A stretch of 64,000 nucleotides of DNA from UTCFX2 sp963788145 (GCA_963788145.1 CAWBFQ010000006.1:868001-932000), one strand, 5' to 3'. Shown: positions 8,704 to 17,885, counted from the stretch's first letter. A program made the numbers and translations. Notes: generated by a model not told the origin, from the sequence alone.

Positions 8704-9702
8704 ATGGCCTGGAGCATTCTGATCGATAAAGACCGAGTTGTGGTCGGCGGGCGATTGGCGGTTTCATTTCAGCGCACCTTGCGCATCCCCGATGATGGTC
8801 AAATCTACCCTTTACCGCCAACGCTGGGCGCTTTCCCGATCCATTCGCTCAGCGATTTTCCCGGTTGCATCCCACTGTATGGCGATCCTTCCGAAACTGT
8901 GATTTTCATCCCAATGTACCAGCGCGAGGCGCTCTGGTTATCTTTCGAGGCGCTGGCTGGTTTACCGGTTGCGCTAAAGATCGGGGTTGGCGAAGTGAAC
9001 GCCTTAACCGGGACGACCTGGGAGGAAGGCTTGCAATCCAGCCCGCAGGATTATCTGGTTTGCCCACTCCAGCCCTGGTTGGATGGGATCAATTCCGGCG
9101 ATGGCGAGATTCGCCAGTTCGTCGCCATGCCGCTGGGTCAGGGTTATTCTATTGAAGGTCAACTTACAGGAGAGGAGCGAGTAGGCGGCATCCAGATCCT
9201 GGCATACGCCTCACTTCCTGGGAAAATAACGCCACACCCGGCGCGCCGCGATATAAACGACCCGGCGATCATGAAATGGTCCGCGGTCGCCGAACCGATC
9301 CAAAGCATGGGTCTTGCTCCAGGTGGACGGATCTCCCAAAAGATCTATCCCGATCCTTATGGGCTGGATATATGGGATTTATTATCCGTTGGTCGGCTGA
9401 GAGTTTTAATCATCGATTCCCTGCAATATCAACAGATCAGCGGTCATCCTGCGCCGGCATCTCCGGTCAGCGCGAAAACCTATAGCGAATATGGATTTCC
9501 CTGGTTCTCATTGTATGACGAGCAGAAAGGGGATATCCCGCCTGCCGAAGCATTGGCGCAGCTTAAATCAGTCAGCCAATTGGATAAGGAACAAGATCGT
9601 CCAGTTGGTCAAGAAGAACAATCCCCCCAAATCAACCCCGACCAGATCAGAAAGATTGACCTGGAAGATGATCACGAAGGTGAAGCGTTCGAAAGGAGAT
9701 AA
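8704..9702 (+). CDS. Conserved-looking protein of unknown function, partner of metallopeptidase
   Basis: A 332-residue soluble protein with no signal peptide, membrane segment or motif I recognise. It has a compact N-terminal region rich in beta-type sequence (FQRTLRIPDDGQIYPLPP, VFIPMYQREALWLSF-like segment near residues 70-85) and an acidic, Gln/Asp-rich, probably disordered tail of about 60 residues. Its stop lies four bases before the ATG of an astacin-type metallopeptidase, so the two form an operon and may act together, for example as enzyme and substrate, chaperone or inhibitor. The start has a TATAAT five bases upstream and no ribosome site, suggesting a leaderless message. Confidence 0.7.
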   Translation: MAWSILIDKDRVVVGGRLAVSFQRTLRIPDDGQIYPLPPTLGAFPIHSLSDFPGCIPLYGDPSETVIFIPMYQREALWLSFEALAGLPVALKIGVGEVNALTGTTWEEGLQSSPQDYLVCPLQPWLDGINSGDGEIRQFVAMPLGQGYSIEGQLTGEERVGGIQILAYASLPGKITPHPARRDINDPAIMKWSAVAEPIQSMGLAPGGRISQKIYPDPYGLDIWDLLSVGRLRVLIIDSLQYQQISGHPAPASPVSAKTYSEYGFPWFSLYDEQKGDIPPAEALAQLKSVSQLDKEQDRPVGQEEQSPQINPDQIRKIDLEDDHEGEAFERR

Positions 9703-9706
9703 GACA

Positions 9707-10807
9707 ATGGCAAGGAGATCGTTTCCGAAGATTTGTTTTGACCGAGAGTTGGAAGGCGCCCAGATCGAGGAAGCCAGGATGCTGGCCTGGGCTGAGCGTT
9801 TCGAGAATCAACCGCTTTTTGCTCAACCTTCAGATGTAATTACAGCCGCTCTCCCCGAGCCGTTCAGCCTGGCGCTCGATACACGTAAATTGTGGAAGCC
9901 AGGTCGGGTTCTGCGGGTCCGTTTCCTGGATGGCGAGGAAGTCGTCAAGACCAAAGTGGAGCAGATCGCTCATACCTGGGAGCAATACGCCAATCTTAAG
10001 CTTGTTTTTGGGATGGATCCAGATGCAGAAATTCGGATTTCATTTTCCCATGACCCTGGCTCCTGGTCGTATTTAGGTACGGATGCGCTCGCGATCCCCA
10101 AGGATCAGCCCACGATGAATTATGGCTGGTTGCAGCCGAACACCCACAATATTGAGTATAACCGGGTGGTGACACATGAATTTGGCCACGCCCTCGGCTG
10201 CATTCACGAACATCAAAGCCCGGCCGCTGCCATCCCCTGGAACAAACCTGCCGTTTATCGCTTTTACGCCGGTCCGCCAAATTTCTGGACCCCGGCAAAG
10301 GTGGATGCCAACCTGCTGCAGAAATATGATCAAACCATCACTCAATTTTCGGAATTTGATCCGCACTCCATCATGCTCTATCCGATTTCAAAAGACCTCA
10401 CCGATGGCGTCTTCGAGGTTGGCTGGAATAATGAGCTTTCCGAAGTCGATAAGACTTATATTGCCTCTGTTTATCCCCCTCAAGTTAAGCAAGGCATTGA
10501 ACTCCAGGTCGGGGCTGCCCCGACCGAGGCGGAAATCGGCGTGAATGGCGAAGAAGACCTGTTCCGCTTCAGCGTGACAGCAGTTGGCACATATGTCATC
10601 GAAACCAGCGGCCCGACTGATGTGATGCTTGGGCTGCTTGGACCAGATTCTCTCGATCTAACCATTGCCAGCGACGATGATTCAGGACCGGGTTTGAATG
10701 CTCGCCTGCAGCGACTTCTACAGCCGGGCGACTACTATGTGCGTGTCCGCCATTTCAGACCGACCGGCACAGGCCACTATTCGATCAGCGTTATCCGGAG
10801 CGCTTAG
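9707..10807 (+). CDS. Astacin-type (M12A) zinc metallopeptidase with C-terminal PPC-like domain
   Basis: A 366-residue protein with the full zinc site HEFGHALGCIHE (residues 157-168, ligands His157, His161, His167, catalytic Glu158) and a Met-turn HSIMLYPI. A C-terminal beta domain of about 90 residues (DLFRFSVTAVGTYVIE...GDYYVRVRHF) resembles the pre-peptidase C-terminal domain usually found on secreted proteases. No signal peptide is visible, which is unusual for astacins. The start at 9707 follows AAAGGAG (9692-9698), and the ATG is four bases after the upstream stop. Peptidase activity is well supported; where it acts is not. Confidence 0.85.
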   Translation: MARRSFPKICFDRELEGAQIEEARMLAWAERFENQPLFAQPSDVITAALPEPFSLALDTRKLWKPGRVLRVRFLDGEEVVKTKVEQIAHTWEQYANLKLVFGMDPDAEIRISFSHDPGSWSYLGTDALAIPKDQPTMNYGWLQPNTHNIEYNRVVTHEFGHALGCIHEHQSPAAAIPWNKPAVYRFYAGPPNFWTPAKVDANLLQKYDQTITQFSEFDPHSIMLYPISKDLTDGVFEVGWNNELSEVDKTYIASVYPPQVKQGIELQVGAAPTEAEIGVNGEEDLFRFSVTAVGTYVIETSGPTDVMLGLLGPDSLDLTIASDDDSGPGLNARLQRLLQPGDYYVRVRHFRPTGTGHYSISVIRSA

Positions 10808-10824
10808 AACACAAAGCCAGATTC

Positions 10825-11445
10825 TTATTTGGCCAGCAGTTCTTGCAAAACAACCTTTGATTTCTGCTCGATTTCGGCGTGCAAACTCTCGCCATGCGCA
10901 TCCATGGTAACCACTGCCGGAAAGTCAACCACTTCGATCACCCACATCGCCTCCGGCACGCCGAAATCGAGCTTGTACACTCCTAATACACGCTTTACCG
11001 TTTGAGCGATTAAAGAAGCCGCGCCTCCGATTGCATGTAAATATACTCCCGGAACCTCCTGGCAGGCCGCCAGGGTTTTTGGGCCCATTCCACCCTTCCC
11101 GATCACACCCTGGATATTAAAATGACGCATCACGTCGCCCTGATAAGGCTCTTCGCGTGTGCTGGTAGTTGGGCCGGCGGCGACAAAGCGGTAGTCTTGG
11201 CTATCCAGTCCGGCGACCACTGGCCCGCAGTGGTAGATCGCGCTGCCTTTCAAAAGCGGCAAGATGGCTTCATATACTTCCAGATCATCGCCTTGGGGTA
11301 GGCGGGTGTTTTTAATGAAAGTATCGATCATCCATTTATGGACGGTGTCGCGGCCTGTCACCATTACCCCGGAAAGGGTGACAGGATCACCGACTTTTAA
11401 GGTCATAATCACGTCATCACTGAATGGAAGCTGTATTTTATTCAT
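10825..11445 (-). CDS. fumB: Fumarate hydratase, class I, beta subunit
   Basis: A 206-residue C-terminal-type subunit of the two-subunit iron-sulfur fumarase/tartrate dehydratase family, which interconverts fumarate and L-malate in the TCA cycle. Typical segments are LSGVMVTGRDTVHKW, AAGPTTSTREEPY and GVIGKGGMGP. The ATG at 11445 (MNKIQLPF) is preceded by GGAGAAAAGAG and is preferred to a longer frame beginning 45 bases earlier. The gene lies 78 bases downstream of the alpha-subunit gene. Tartrate dehydratase is the main alternative. Confidence 0.9.
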   Translation of the reverse strand: MNKIQLPFSDDVIMTLKVGDPVTLSGVMVTGRDTVHKWMIDTFIKNTRLPQGDDLEVYEAILPLLKGSAIYHCGPVVAGLDSQDYRFVAAGPTTSTREEPYQGDVMRHFNIQGVIGKGGMGPKTLAACQEVPGVYLHAIGGAASLIAQTVKRVLGVYKLDFGVPEAMWVIEVVDFPAVVTMDAHGESLHAEIEQKSKVVLQELLAK

Positions 11446-11523
11446 CTCTTTTCTCCAGATACATACCAATCCTCCCAGGCAAAGAGGCAAAAAGAGTGCG
11501 CCAGGACTGCCGTCGTGGTTGGT

Positions 11524-12396
11524 TTACTCGTATTGTACTTGACCATTCTGCCAGGTCATCTTTCTGCGCCGGTAAGCCCAGCACATATAAGAGACCGTGA
11601 CAAAGAAGCTGGCAGGCAAACGATTCAGATGGGTCATCTTGGTGCTCAACACGGTAGTTTTTCCGCCAAAACCCATCGGGCCGATCCCGAGCTGATTTGC
11701 TTCGTCGGTTAAGCGTTCTTCCAGCGCGGCCAGCTCTGGGTTTGGATTGGACTCATCCATTTTTCTGAACAGGGTCTCTTTGGAAGCATAGTAGGAAGTG
11801 CCTCGGTCGCCGCCGATTGCCACACCTAGGATGCCCGGCGCGCAGCCCTGACCCTGGGCCTTGTGCACCGCATCGAGCACGGCTTTGCGCACACCCGCAA
11901 GATCGCGCCCTGCTCCCAGGGCCGCGTTGGGCAGTGAATATTGGGCGCCAACATTCTCACAGCCGCCGCCCTTCAACATCAACTCGATTGTCAGCGTCTC
12001 GCTTTCAACTTCCTCAAAATGGATGGATGGAAAATGATCGCCGCCCAGGTTATTGCCGCTATTCTTGCCGCTCAAAGAATCCACCGAGTTTGGGCGCAGA
12101 TAGGCGCGCCGGGTGGCTTCGACCACGGCGGCCTCAATCTGCTGGCGCAATTTGCGTGTGCTCCAGCCTTCGGGATGGCGCACATAAAAAATGGGTGTGC
12201 CAGTGTCCTGGCAGATCGGGGTCGAGTTCTGGCGCGAAAGCTCGACGTTGGATAAGATCGTTTCGAGCGCGCCGCGCCCAGGCGAGCCAGGCGCTTCTTG
12301 ATCGACAGCTTTTCGCAGGGCTTCTTCAACATCTGGCGGCAGGTCGGTTGCTGCCAGCCTTACCAGTTCCAGGATTTCAGCAGTCAAATCTTGCAT
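11524..12396 (-). CDS. fumA: Fumarate hydratase, class I, alpha subunit
   Basis: A 290-residue catalytic subunit. The three cysteines that bind the 4Fe-4S cluster are visible: Cys62 in PICQDTGTP, Cys146 in GGGCENVGA and Cys185 in GQGCAPGILG. Its length is typical of the split, oxygen-sensitive fumarases of anaerobes and thermophiles. The ATG at 12396 has GGAAGGA about ten bases upstream; a longer frame reaching 12639 has no family resemblance in its extra residues. It is transcribed with the beta subunit and is divergent from the HEAT-like gene, sharing a 92-base intergenic region. Confidence 0.92.
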   Translation of the reverse strand: MQDLTAEILELVRLAATDLPPDVEEALRKAVDQEAPGSPGRGALETILSNVELSRQNSTPICQDTGTPIFYVRHPEGWSTRKLRQQIEAAVVEATRRAYLRPNSVDSLSGKNSGNNLGGDHFPSIHFEEVESETLTIELMLKGGGCENVGAQYSLPNAALGAGRDLAGVRKAVLDAVHKAQGQGCAPGILGVAIGGDRGTSYYASKETLFRKMDESNPNPELAALEERLTDEANQLGIGPMGFGGKTTVLSTKMTHLNRLPASFFVTVSYMCWAYRRRKMTWQNGQVQYE

Positions 12397-12488
12397 CAGG
12401 TTTGTATCCTTCCATTCTTTATCGTTATGGCGGATCATCATATCTCTATTATAATGCGGGAAGGTTAATCTGCGAAAGGAGCTACGCC

Positions 12489-13121
12489 ATGTCCGTTTTA
12501 GAGAAGATTGCCTTTTTTCAGAATTGCCGTGATGAAATACCCAATCAGCAGCTTGCCAGCGAGTTGGCGCGGGCGAAGGATGTAGAGGGTATTCGCGAGA
12601 TTGCTGAAAACTTGTGGAACTCGCAGCTGAATATATCAAGTGATTGTCTGAAGGTGCTGTATGAGATTGGTTATCTTGATCCAGAGTTGATTGGCGGATA
12701 TTGGCAAGATTTTCTGCGCTTATTAAAAAGCCGCAACAATAGGATGGTTTGGGGAAGCATGATCGCCCTATCCACGATCGCCTCGCTCAAAGCAGACGAG
12801 ATCTTCGTCCATCGTGAACAGATCGAGGTTGCAATCGAAAACGGCTCGGTCATCACCCAGGATAATGGGATCAAGACCCTGGCCGCCCTGGCGGCGCAAA
12901 AAGAAGAATACCGCCAGGTTCTGTTTCCCTACCTGCTGGCGCATTTGAAAACCTGCCGGCCCAAAGATGTACCCCAGCGCGCCGAGAGCATCTTTCCGGT
13001 GGTCGATGCGCGCAACCGAACCGAATTTATCCCGGTTCTCGAAATCCGCCTGGAGGAGTTGAGCGCAGCGCAGGCAGCTCGTTTGAACAAGCTCATCCGG
13101 GCTGCCCATAATTTGAGTTGA
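12489..13121 (+). CDS. HEAT-repeat-like protein of unknown function
   Basis: A 210-residue all-helical protein with alternating helices that look like degenerate HEAT/armadillo repeats (LKVLYEIGYLDPELIGGYW, VWGSMIALSTIASLKADEI, NGIKTLAALAAQKEEYRQVL). It has no signal peptide or catalytic motif. The ATG at 12489 is preceded by AAAGGAG. A TATAAT at 12450-12455 may be its -10, leaving a leader of about 25-30 bases. The role is probably protein binding. Confidence 0.7.
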   Translation: MSVLEKIAFFQNCRDEIPNQQLASELARAKDVEGIREIAENLWNSQLNISSDCLKVLYEIGYLDPELIGGYWQDFLRLLKSRNNRMVWGSMIALSTIASLKADEIFVHREQIEVAIENGSVITQDNGIKTLAALAAQKEEYRQVLFPYLLAHLKTCRPKDVPQRAESIFPVVDARNRTEFIPVLEIRLEELSAAQAARLNKLIRAAHNLS

Positions 13122-13305
13122 GTCACTGATTTATTAGCAACGCCAAACATCAGGTTATTCTAACCAGGAGTGTTTTCTTGTTAGTAAGATCGCAAGGAGC
13201 TTTGATCGAAAAGGAGTAACGATTGCAGAAAAGAAGCAGATAATTAAATTTCGATTTAATGGTATATTCATTTAAAGCGAAGGCGACACCAGAAAGGATC
13301 TTGGG

Positions 13306-14670
13306 ATGAAGAGAAAAAGATTTTCCAGCAAATTCATTGCATTTTTGGGCGTTTCGTTGATTTTTCTGTTTCTTGTTTCACCAGCCCAGGCTTTTGAGCC
13401 GCGTGAGGGAGAGGATGTGGTCATCGCCCAGGGTGAGGTGATCGAAGACGATCTGTATGTCACAGCCAATACGGTTCGAGTTGAGGGAACGATCAAAGGC
13501 GATCTGGTAGCCTTTGCAAGTCTGGTCGTCATTGGCGAGACCGGTGTGGTAGAGCAAGACCTGCTGGCTGCCGGTCAAGGTGTGGTCATCAACGGCGTGG
13601 TCAAAGACGATGCCCGCGTAGCTGGGGCAGTCGTTTCGCTGGGCCAGAATGCCAAGGTGATGGGCGATCTGCTCGCCGCCGGTTATTCAGTAGAAACCCG
13701 CCTGGGCAGCTTGATAAATCACGACGCTGTGATTGGAGCAGGCGTGGTCTCACTCAATGGCGGCATTGGCCGGAACTTACTCGTCGGAGCTGGCGGTTTG
13801 GCAATCGATGGAACGGTGAACGGGGATGCACGGCTCGACGTTGGAGGTTCAGGAGATGCACCACCGTTCTCGCCGATGACCTTTATGCCCCCGGTCGCCG
13901 GCATGCCCGCTCCAGTTCAGGTTGGTAGTGGGCTTTCGATGGGCGCGGATGCCCAGATCAAAGGCAACCTGAATTATTCTGCCCCGGTAGAAGCCAGCCT
14001 GAGAGAAGGAGCGATTTCCGGGAAAGTCACCTACACTGCACCCGCCCCACAGACCGCAGTTGAGCAGCCTGTTGAACCAACTACAGCCCAAAAGACCGGC
14101 AAATGGCTCTTCAATTTGTTGCGCAACCTGGCGACCTTAATGCTGGTTGGTTTTCTGCTATCTTACTTTACCCCTGGATTTCTCCATAATAGTGTGCGCA
14201 TACTGGTTGAAAAACCGCTGCCCAGCCTGTTTTGGGGATTTCTCACTTATATCGGCTTCTTCTTCTTGCTGATGACGATCTTTGTTTTGATGGTGATCCT
14301 GGCGGTTGTCTTGGGGGTTATTTCTTTGAGCGGGTTATTCTGGGCGGTCATTAGCGCCGGGTTGATTATTTCATCCGCTATAGGCCTGAGTTTCTCGCTG
14401 CTTTTCTCTTATGGCGCCAAGATATTGATATCATATTGGATCGGCTTGCTGATCTTCAGACTGGTTAAGCCCAATCTTTTGGATGATCGCTTCTGGCCTG
14501 CCGTGATTGGGATTCTCATCTTCGTATTGATCGCATCGATTCCTTTTATCGGCGGCTTTTTCAGCTTCATCGCGGCAATATTTGGATTAGGAGCGTTTTC
14601 CCAGTTGGCTTGGGAATGGTACGCCGGTCGCAATAAGCCGAAAGCTCTGGTTACGCCATCTGAAGTTTGA
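13306..14670 (+). CDS. Bactofilin-like (polymer-forming) exported membrane protein
   Basis: A 454-residue protein. A signal peptide (residues 1-29, ending PAQA) precedes about 170 residues of short parallel-beta turns (VRVEGTIKGDLVAF, GVVINGVVKDDARV, LAIDGTVNGDARLD) typical of the bactofilin/polymer-forming cytoskeletal fold. A Pro/Ala linker leads to four or five transmembrane helices (about residues 265-440). Bactofilins are normally cytoplasmic; here the beta region is predicted outside the membrane, so it may scaffold the envelope. AAAGGA lies upstream of the ATG. The lipoprotein gene begins 36 bases downstream. Confidence 0.8.
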   Translation: MKRKRFSSKFIAFLGVSLIFLFLVSPAQAFEPREGEDVVIAQGEVIEDDLYVTANTVRVEGTIKGDLVAFASLVVIGETGVVEQDLLAAGQGVVINGVVKDDARVAGAVVSLGQNAKVMGDLLAAGYSVETRLGSLINHDAVIGAGVVSLNGGIGRNLLVGAGGLAIDGTVNGDARLDVGGSGDAPPFSPMTFMPPVAGMPAPVQVGSGLSMGADAQIKGNLNYSAPVEASLREGAISGKVTYTAPAPQTAVEQPVEPTTAQKTGKWLFNLLRNLATLMLVGFLLSYFTPGFLHNSVRILVEKPLPSLFWGFLTYIGFFFLLMTIFVLMVILAVVLGVISLSGLFWAVISAGLIISSAIGLSFSLLFSYGAKILISYWIGLLIFRLVKPNLLDDRFWPAVIGILIFVLIASIPFIGGFFSFIAAIFGLGAFSQLAWEWYAGRNKPKALVTPSEV

Positions 14671-14706
14671 TTTATGGACAGGATTTCAACAAACGAAGGA
14701 GAAAGT

Positions 14707-15777
14707 ATGACAAAACACTTGTCTCGTGTAATATTAATCATCAGCTTGTTGTTTGTTTTGATGCTGGCATGTAATTTCTCGCCAGAAGGAAACAGCGATG
14801 ACCGTGATGCTACTGTTCAGTCTCTAAGTTCTGCCGTTGCGGCGACGACCACCGCGATTGCAGCCGAGGTGCAAACCACACCTGAAAATGCTCAACCCCA
14901 GGCGACCGTTCCTCCAGCAGCTGAAGTTCCTGCGCCAGCCATCCCGCAGGTGACAGAGGATTTACAGGCGACTCAAGCCGCTGGTCAAGGCCTTGCTGCC
15001 ACCGAAGCCGCTGGTCAAGCCCTTGCTGCGACTGAAGCCTCCATCGCCCCGATCAAGGCAGACCTTGCGCAGTATGGCGTTGACCCGCAAAGAGGTCAGC
15101 TTGCCTGGGTTCATCCGCCCCTGCGCCTGGAGGTAGACCAGTATATGGGCCAAAGTTTTGGCAATAATTTCCCGACGGTCATCGTCCAGGATTTTGTGCT
15201 TTCGGCGGATATCACCTGGGATACTGAATACGGCGCGGCTGGTTGTTCTTTTATTTTCCGTTCCGATGGCAACCAGTCCAAACCCAATCAATACATGGTC
15301 TGGATGACCCGCCTGACCAGCGGCCGAGTGGATTTTATCGTGTTTGCCGAGGGTCAGATTGTGGGGGCGCGCGATTTTTATGCAAACGGGATTGACCCGG
15401 CTTTTGATGGAGGCAATGGGGCTACAAACCGCTTAGTTGTTGTTGGCAGAGGCAACCGGTTTTCGATTTATACGAATGGGGAATTGTTAGGTCAGGCAGA
15501 CCCAAACGCCCCGATCCCGCCGTTGGTTCTCCCGGACGCTCCGCCCGTACCCGCAAACATCAAAGACCCGGCGGCCAAGGCGGCCTACGATGCAGCAGTC
15601 GCCGAATATCGCCGAACCGTTTCCAGGTTGAAAAGTGAATACAATACCCGCGTAGCCCTTGCGAAGAAAGCGAATAAGATTTTCCCGGCCGGCATCGTTG
15701 CGATGGGCGCGATGGCCGAATCCGGGCGCACGATGTGTGAATTTAAGAATGCCTATTTGTGGTTAATTGCACCATAG
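14707..15777 (+). CDS. Lipoprotein with concanavalin-like (LamG/DUF1080-type) domain
   Basis: A 356-residue lipoprotein. The signal peptide ends in the lipobox LMLAC (Cys near residue 21). A low-complexity Ala/Thr/Pro stretch contains two copies of a ten-residue unit (AAGQGLAATE, AAGQALAATE). A beta-sandwich domain follows at about residues 140-270 (GCSFIFRSDG, NRFSIYTNGELLGQAD), resembling concanavalin A-like/3-keto-disaccharide hydrolase domains, and the tail is helical and Ala/Lys-rich. The ATG at 14707 has AAGGAGAAAG upstream; an in-frame ATG at 14674 lacks a site. The function is unknown, probably envelope glycan binding. Confidence 0.78.
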   Translation: MTKHLSRVILIISLLFVLMLACNFSPEGNSDDRDATVQSLSSAVAATTTAIAAEVQTTPENAQPQATVPPAAEVPAPAIPQVTEDLQATQAAGQGLAATEAAGQALAATEASIAPIKADLAQYGVDPQRGQLAWVHPPLRLEVDQYMGQSFGNNFPTVIVQDFVLSADITWDTEYGAAGCSFIFRSDGNQSKPNQYMVWMTRLTSGRVDFIVFAEGQIVGARDFYANGIDPAFDGGNGATNRLVVVGRGNRFSIYTNGELLGQADPNAPIPPLVLPDAPPVPANIKDPAAKAAYDAAVAEYRRTVSRLKSEYNTRVALAKKANKIFPAGIVAMGAMAESGRTMCEFKNAYLWLIAP

Positions 15778-15892
15778 AATCGGCAATGGAACGACAAGAA
15801 GATTTAATTAAGCCCCCATAACAGGCTTGACTATTCGATATGCGCATCGTACAATTCATGATCTAAAATTCGATTATCTTAAGGAGGATAGA

Positions 15893-16297
15893 ATGGCGAA
15901 TTTACTTGAAATCGAAGGTGTGGGCGAAGTATATGCTCAGAAATTGAAAGCAGCCGGTGTAGGTTCAACGGATGCTCTTTTAAAAATTGGCTCAACCCCG
16001 AAGGGGCGCAAGGACCTGGCCGAGAAAACCGGTATCAGCGATTCGTTAATCCTCGAATGGGTCAACCATGTTGACCTGTTCCGCATCAAAGGTGTTGGCG
16101 AAGAATACGCCGATTTGCTGGAAGAAGCTGGTGTGGATACCGTTCCTGAGCTGGCTCAGCGTAAGCCAGAAAACCTGCTCGAGAAAATGACCATGGTTAA
16201 TCAGCAGAAAAAGCTGGTTCGCCGTTTGCCGGTCCTCTCCCAGGTTACCGACTGGGTCAGCCAGGCCAAACAGATGGCTCGTGTGATCACCTACTGA
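15893..16297 (+). CDS. DUF4332 helix-hairpin-helix protein
   Basis: A 134-residue protein with two tandem helix-hairpin-helix-like units (EIEGVGEVYAQKLKAAGV and RIKGVGEEYADLLEEAGV), the pattern of DUF4332. Such units often bind DNA or act as adaptor domains; no enzyme motif is present. The ATG at 15893 sits five bases after a perfect AAGGAGG (15881-15887). mscL starts 13 bases after its stop, so the two are probably co-transcribed. Confidence 0.85.
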   Translation: MANLLEIEGVGEVYAQKLKAAGVGSTDALLKIGSTPKGRKDLAEKTGISDSLILEWVNHVDLFRIKGVGEEYADLLEEAGVDTVPELAQRKPENLLEKMTMVNQQKKLVRRLPVLSQVTDWVSQAKQMARVITY

Positions 16298-16310
16298 GTT
16301 GAGTAATTTC

Positions 16311-16694
16311 ATGCTTAAAGAATTTCGCGAATTTATCTTGCGTGGCAATGTGATTGATCTGGCTGTTGCGGTTGTTATTGGAGCTGCCTTTTCGGCCATA
16401 GTCACCTCTCTGGTCAATGACATCCTCATGCCCATCATCGGAATGATCATCGGGGGAGTGGACTTCTCCAGTCTTTCAATTCAAGTAGGCTCCGCGGTAA
16501 TCGCCTATGGATTATTTCTGCAAGCCCTGGTCAATTTCTTGCTGATCGGATTTGCGCTTTTTATGGTTGTAAAATCGATCAATAATCTTCAGGCTCATCT
16601 AAGCGCCAAAAAACCGGACCTGCCAGCCGCTCCGCCGGAGGACGTCCAGTTGTTGCGTGAGATCCGTGATATATTGAAACAATCTCGCCCTTAA
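16311..16694 (+). CDS. mscL: Large-conductance mechanosensitive channel MscL
   Basis: A 127-residue inner-membrane channel that opens under membrane tension and releases solutes on osmotic downshock. The conserved N-terminal EFREFILRGNVIDLAVAVVIG segment with TM1, the second TM (ALVNFLLIGFALFMVV) and a C-terminal helical bundle are all present, and the length is typical. The family normally begins M-(L/W)-KEF, so the ATG at 16311 is chosen; an in-frame TTG at 16299 is possible. A strong terminator follows. An osmotic safety valve fits with the compatible-solute cluster elsewhere in the window. Confidence 0.95.
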   Translation: MLKEFREFILRGNVIDLAVAVVIGAAFSAIVTSLVNDILMPIIGMIIGGVDFSSLSIQVGSAVIAYGLFLQALVNFLLIGFALFMVVKSINNLQAHLSAKKPDLPAAPPEDVQLLREIRDILKQSRP

Positions 16695-16714
16695 CCCATT
16701 TCGAATTCCGTATT

Positions 16715-16759
16715 CAGAAAGAGGCTGGAGCGCCAGGCGAGCCAGCCTCTTTCTGTTTC
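16715..16759 (+). terminator. Intrinsic terminator after mscL
   Basis: A perfect 14-bp stem (CAGAAAGAGGCTGG at 16715-16728 with its complement at 16742-16755) has a 13-base loop and is followed by TTTCC. Confidence 0.85.
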
Positions 16760-16832
16760 CGCCCTGAATCCGCCGAATAGAGCATCCTGGTTCTATTCCA
16801 GGGGTATAATTATTCTTCGAGGTTTGTCCGTA

Positions 16833-17873
16833 ATGTTTCGTAATCCATCAAGCTCATCGGAGCAACCGAATCCCGTCGTCCCTATGGTGAACTTGCAAAA
16901 AGAAGAAAGCCAGTTACGGGCTTCCGCAATCCGAGCCAGAAAAAGCCAGCAGGCTGTATTGATTGGCCTGGTTGCTAACGTCTTTCTGGCTGGGCTCAAA
17001 ACCACAATCGGCATCCTGGGGCGCAGCCCAGCGCTGCTGGCAGAAGGGATCAACTCGACCTCGGATGTGGCTTATTATCTGGTGGTTTGGGTCTTCGTGC
17101 GCCTGTCGGGCAAGCCTGCGGATGAGGAGCATCCTTATGGTCACAGCCAGCTTGAGAGCATCGCTTCTCTAATTGTCGGCTCATTCATATTGACCACCGG
17201 CATCGCGGTCTTCTGGGATGCAGTCAACAATGTTTACGATTTAGTCTCTGGAACGGTGATCTCAAGCGGCGCCGCGCTTGCAGCCTTATGGGTAGCCGCG
17301 CTGACGATCGGAATCAAAATTTTTCTACTCAAATATACCCGCCAGTTGGGCGAACAGACCGGAAACCCGGCAGTCGTGGCTCTGGTGTATGATCATCGCA
17401 ATGATTTGCTTTCCGCTTCCGCAGCTTTTATCGGTATCTATCTTGGCCGCCAGGGTCTCCCCTGGGTGGATCCCCTGGTCGGGGCGTTGGTTGCGCTGTT
17501 GATCTTGCGCACCGGCGTCGAAATCTTGCGCCAGTCATCGGCGGAATTGATGGATGCCGTTCCCAGCCGGGACCTTTACCGCCAGATCTCCGCTCTCCTT
17601 TCTGAAGAACCGGATGTGAAAAGTGTTGAACAGGTGCATGCCCATCGCTTTGGGCCGTATCTGGTGGTTAACCTGACAATCGGGGTAGAAGGCGAACTGA
17701 CCGTTGCAGCCGGGGATTGCATCTCTACTCAGGTGGAAAACTTGCTTTACGAACGTTTTGAGCTTGTTCGCCAGGTTTATGTCCATTACCATCCTGTGAC
17801 CTCGGTAGAGCCCTGCGAGCCATTGGCTATTACCCGCATGCTGTCGAATGTATCTAAAAAAAGAGCGAATTGA
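16833..17873 (+). CDS. Cation diffusion facilitator (CDF) family transporter
   Basis: A 346-residue inner-membrane metal/proton antiporter. The first TM region is followed by the family's NSTSD metal-site motif, then EEHPYGHSQLE and the second metal-site pair YDHRNDLLSA (His/Asp) in TM5. A C-terminal cytoplasmic ferredoxin-like domain is present (residues about 255-330, VEQVHAHRFGPYLVV). It likely exports Zn2+, Mn2+ or Fe2+. The ATG at 16833 is preferred to an in-frame TTG nine bases earlier. A TATAAT at 16805-16810 is a probable -10. The aminotransferase gene starts 12 bases after its stop. Confidence 0.93.
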   Translation: MFRNPSSSSEQPNPVVPMVNLQKEESQLRASAIRARKSQQAVLIGLVANVFLAGLKTTIGILGRSPALLAEGINSTSDVAYYLVVWVFVRLSGKPADEEHPYGHSQLESIASLIVGSFILTTGIAVFWDAVNNVYDLVSGTVISSGAALAALWVAALTIGIKIFLLKYTRQLGEQTGNPAVVALVYDHRNDLLSASAAFIGIYLGRQGLPWVDPLVGALVALLILRTGVEILRQSSAELMDAVPSRDLYRQISALLSEEPDVKSVEQVHAHRFGPYLVVNLTIGVEGELTVAAGDCISTQVENLLYERFELVRQVYVHYHPVTSVEPCEPLAITRMLSNVSKKRAN

Positions 17874-17885
17874 GATGCGCTGAAA

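Noticed and set aside
11817..12488. Long plus-strand frame extending the HEAT-like gene upstream across the fumarase alpha gene
   Set aside because: It is antisense to clear fumarase coding sequence with all cluster cysteines, and its extra residues look like translated antisense. A good AAAGGAG-ATG exists at 12489.
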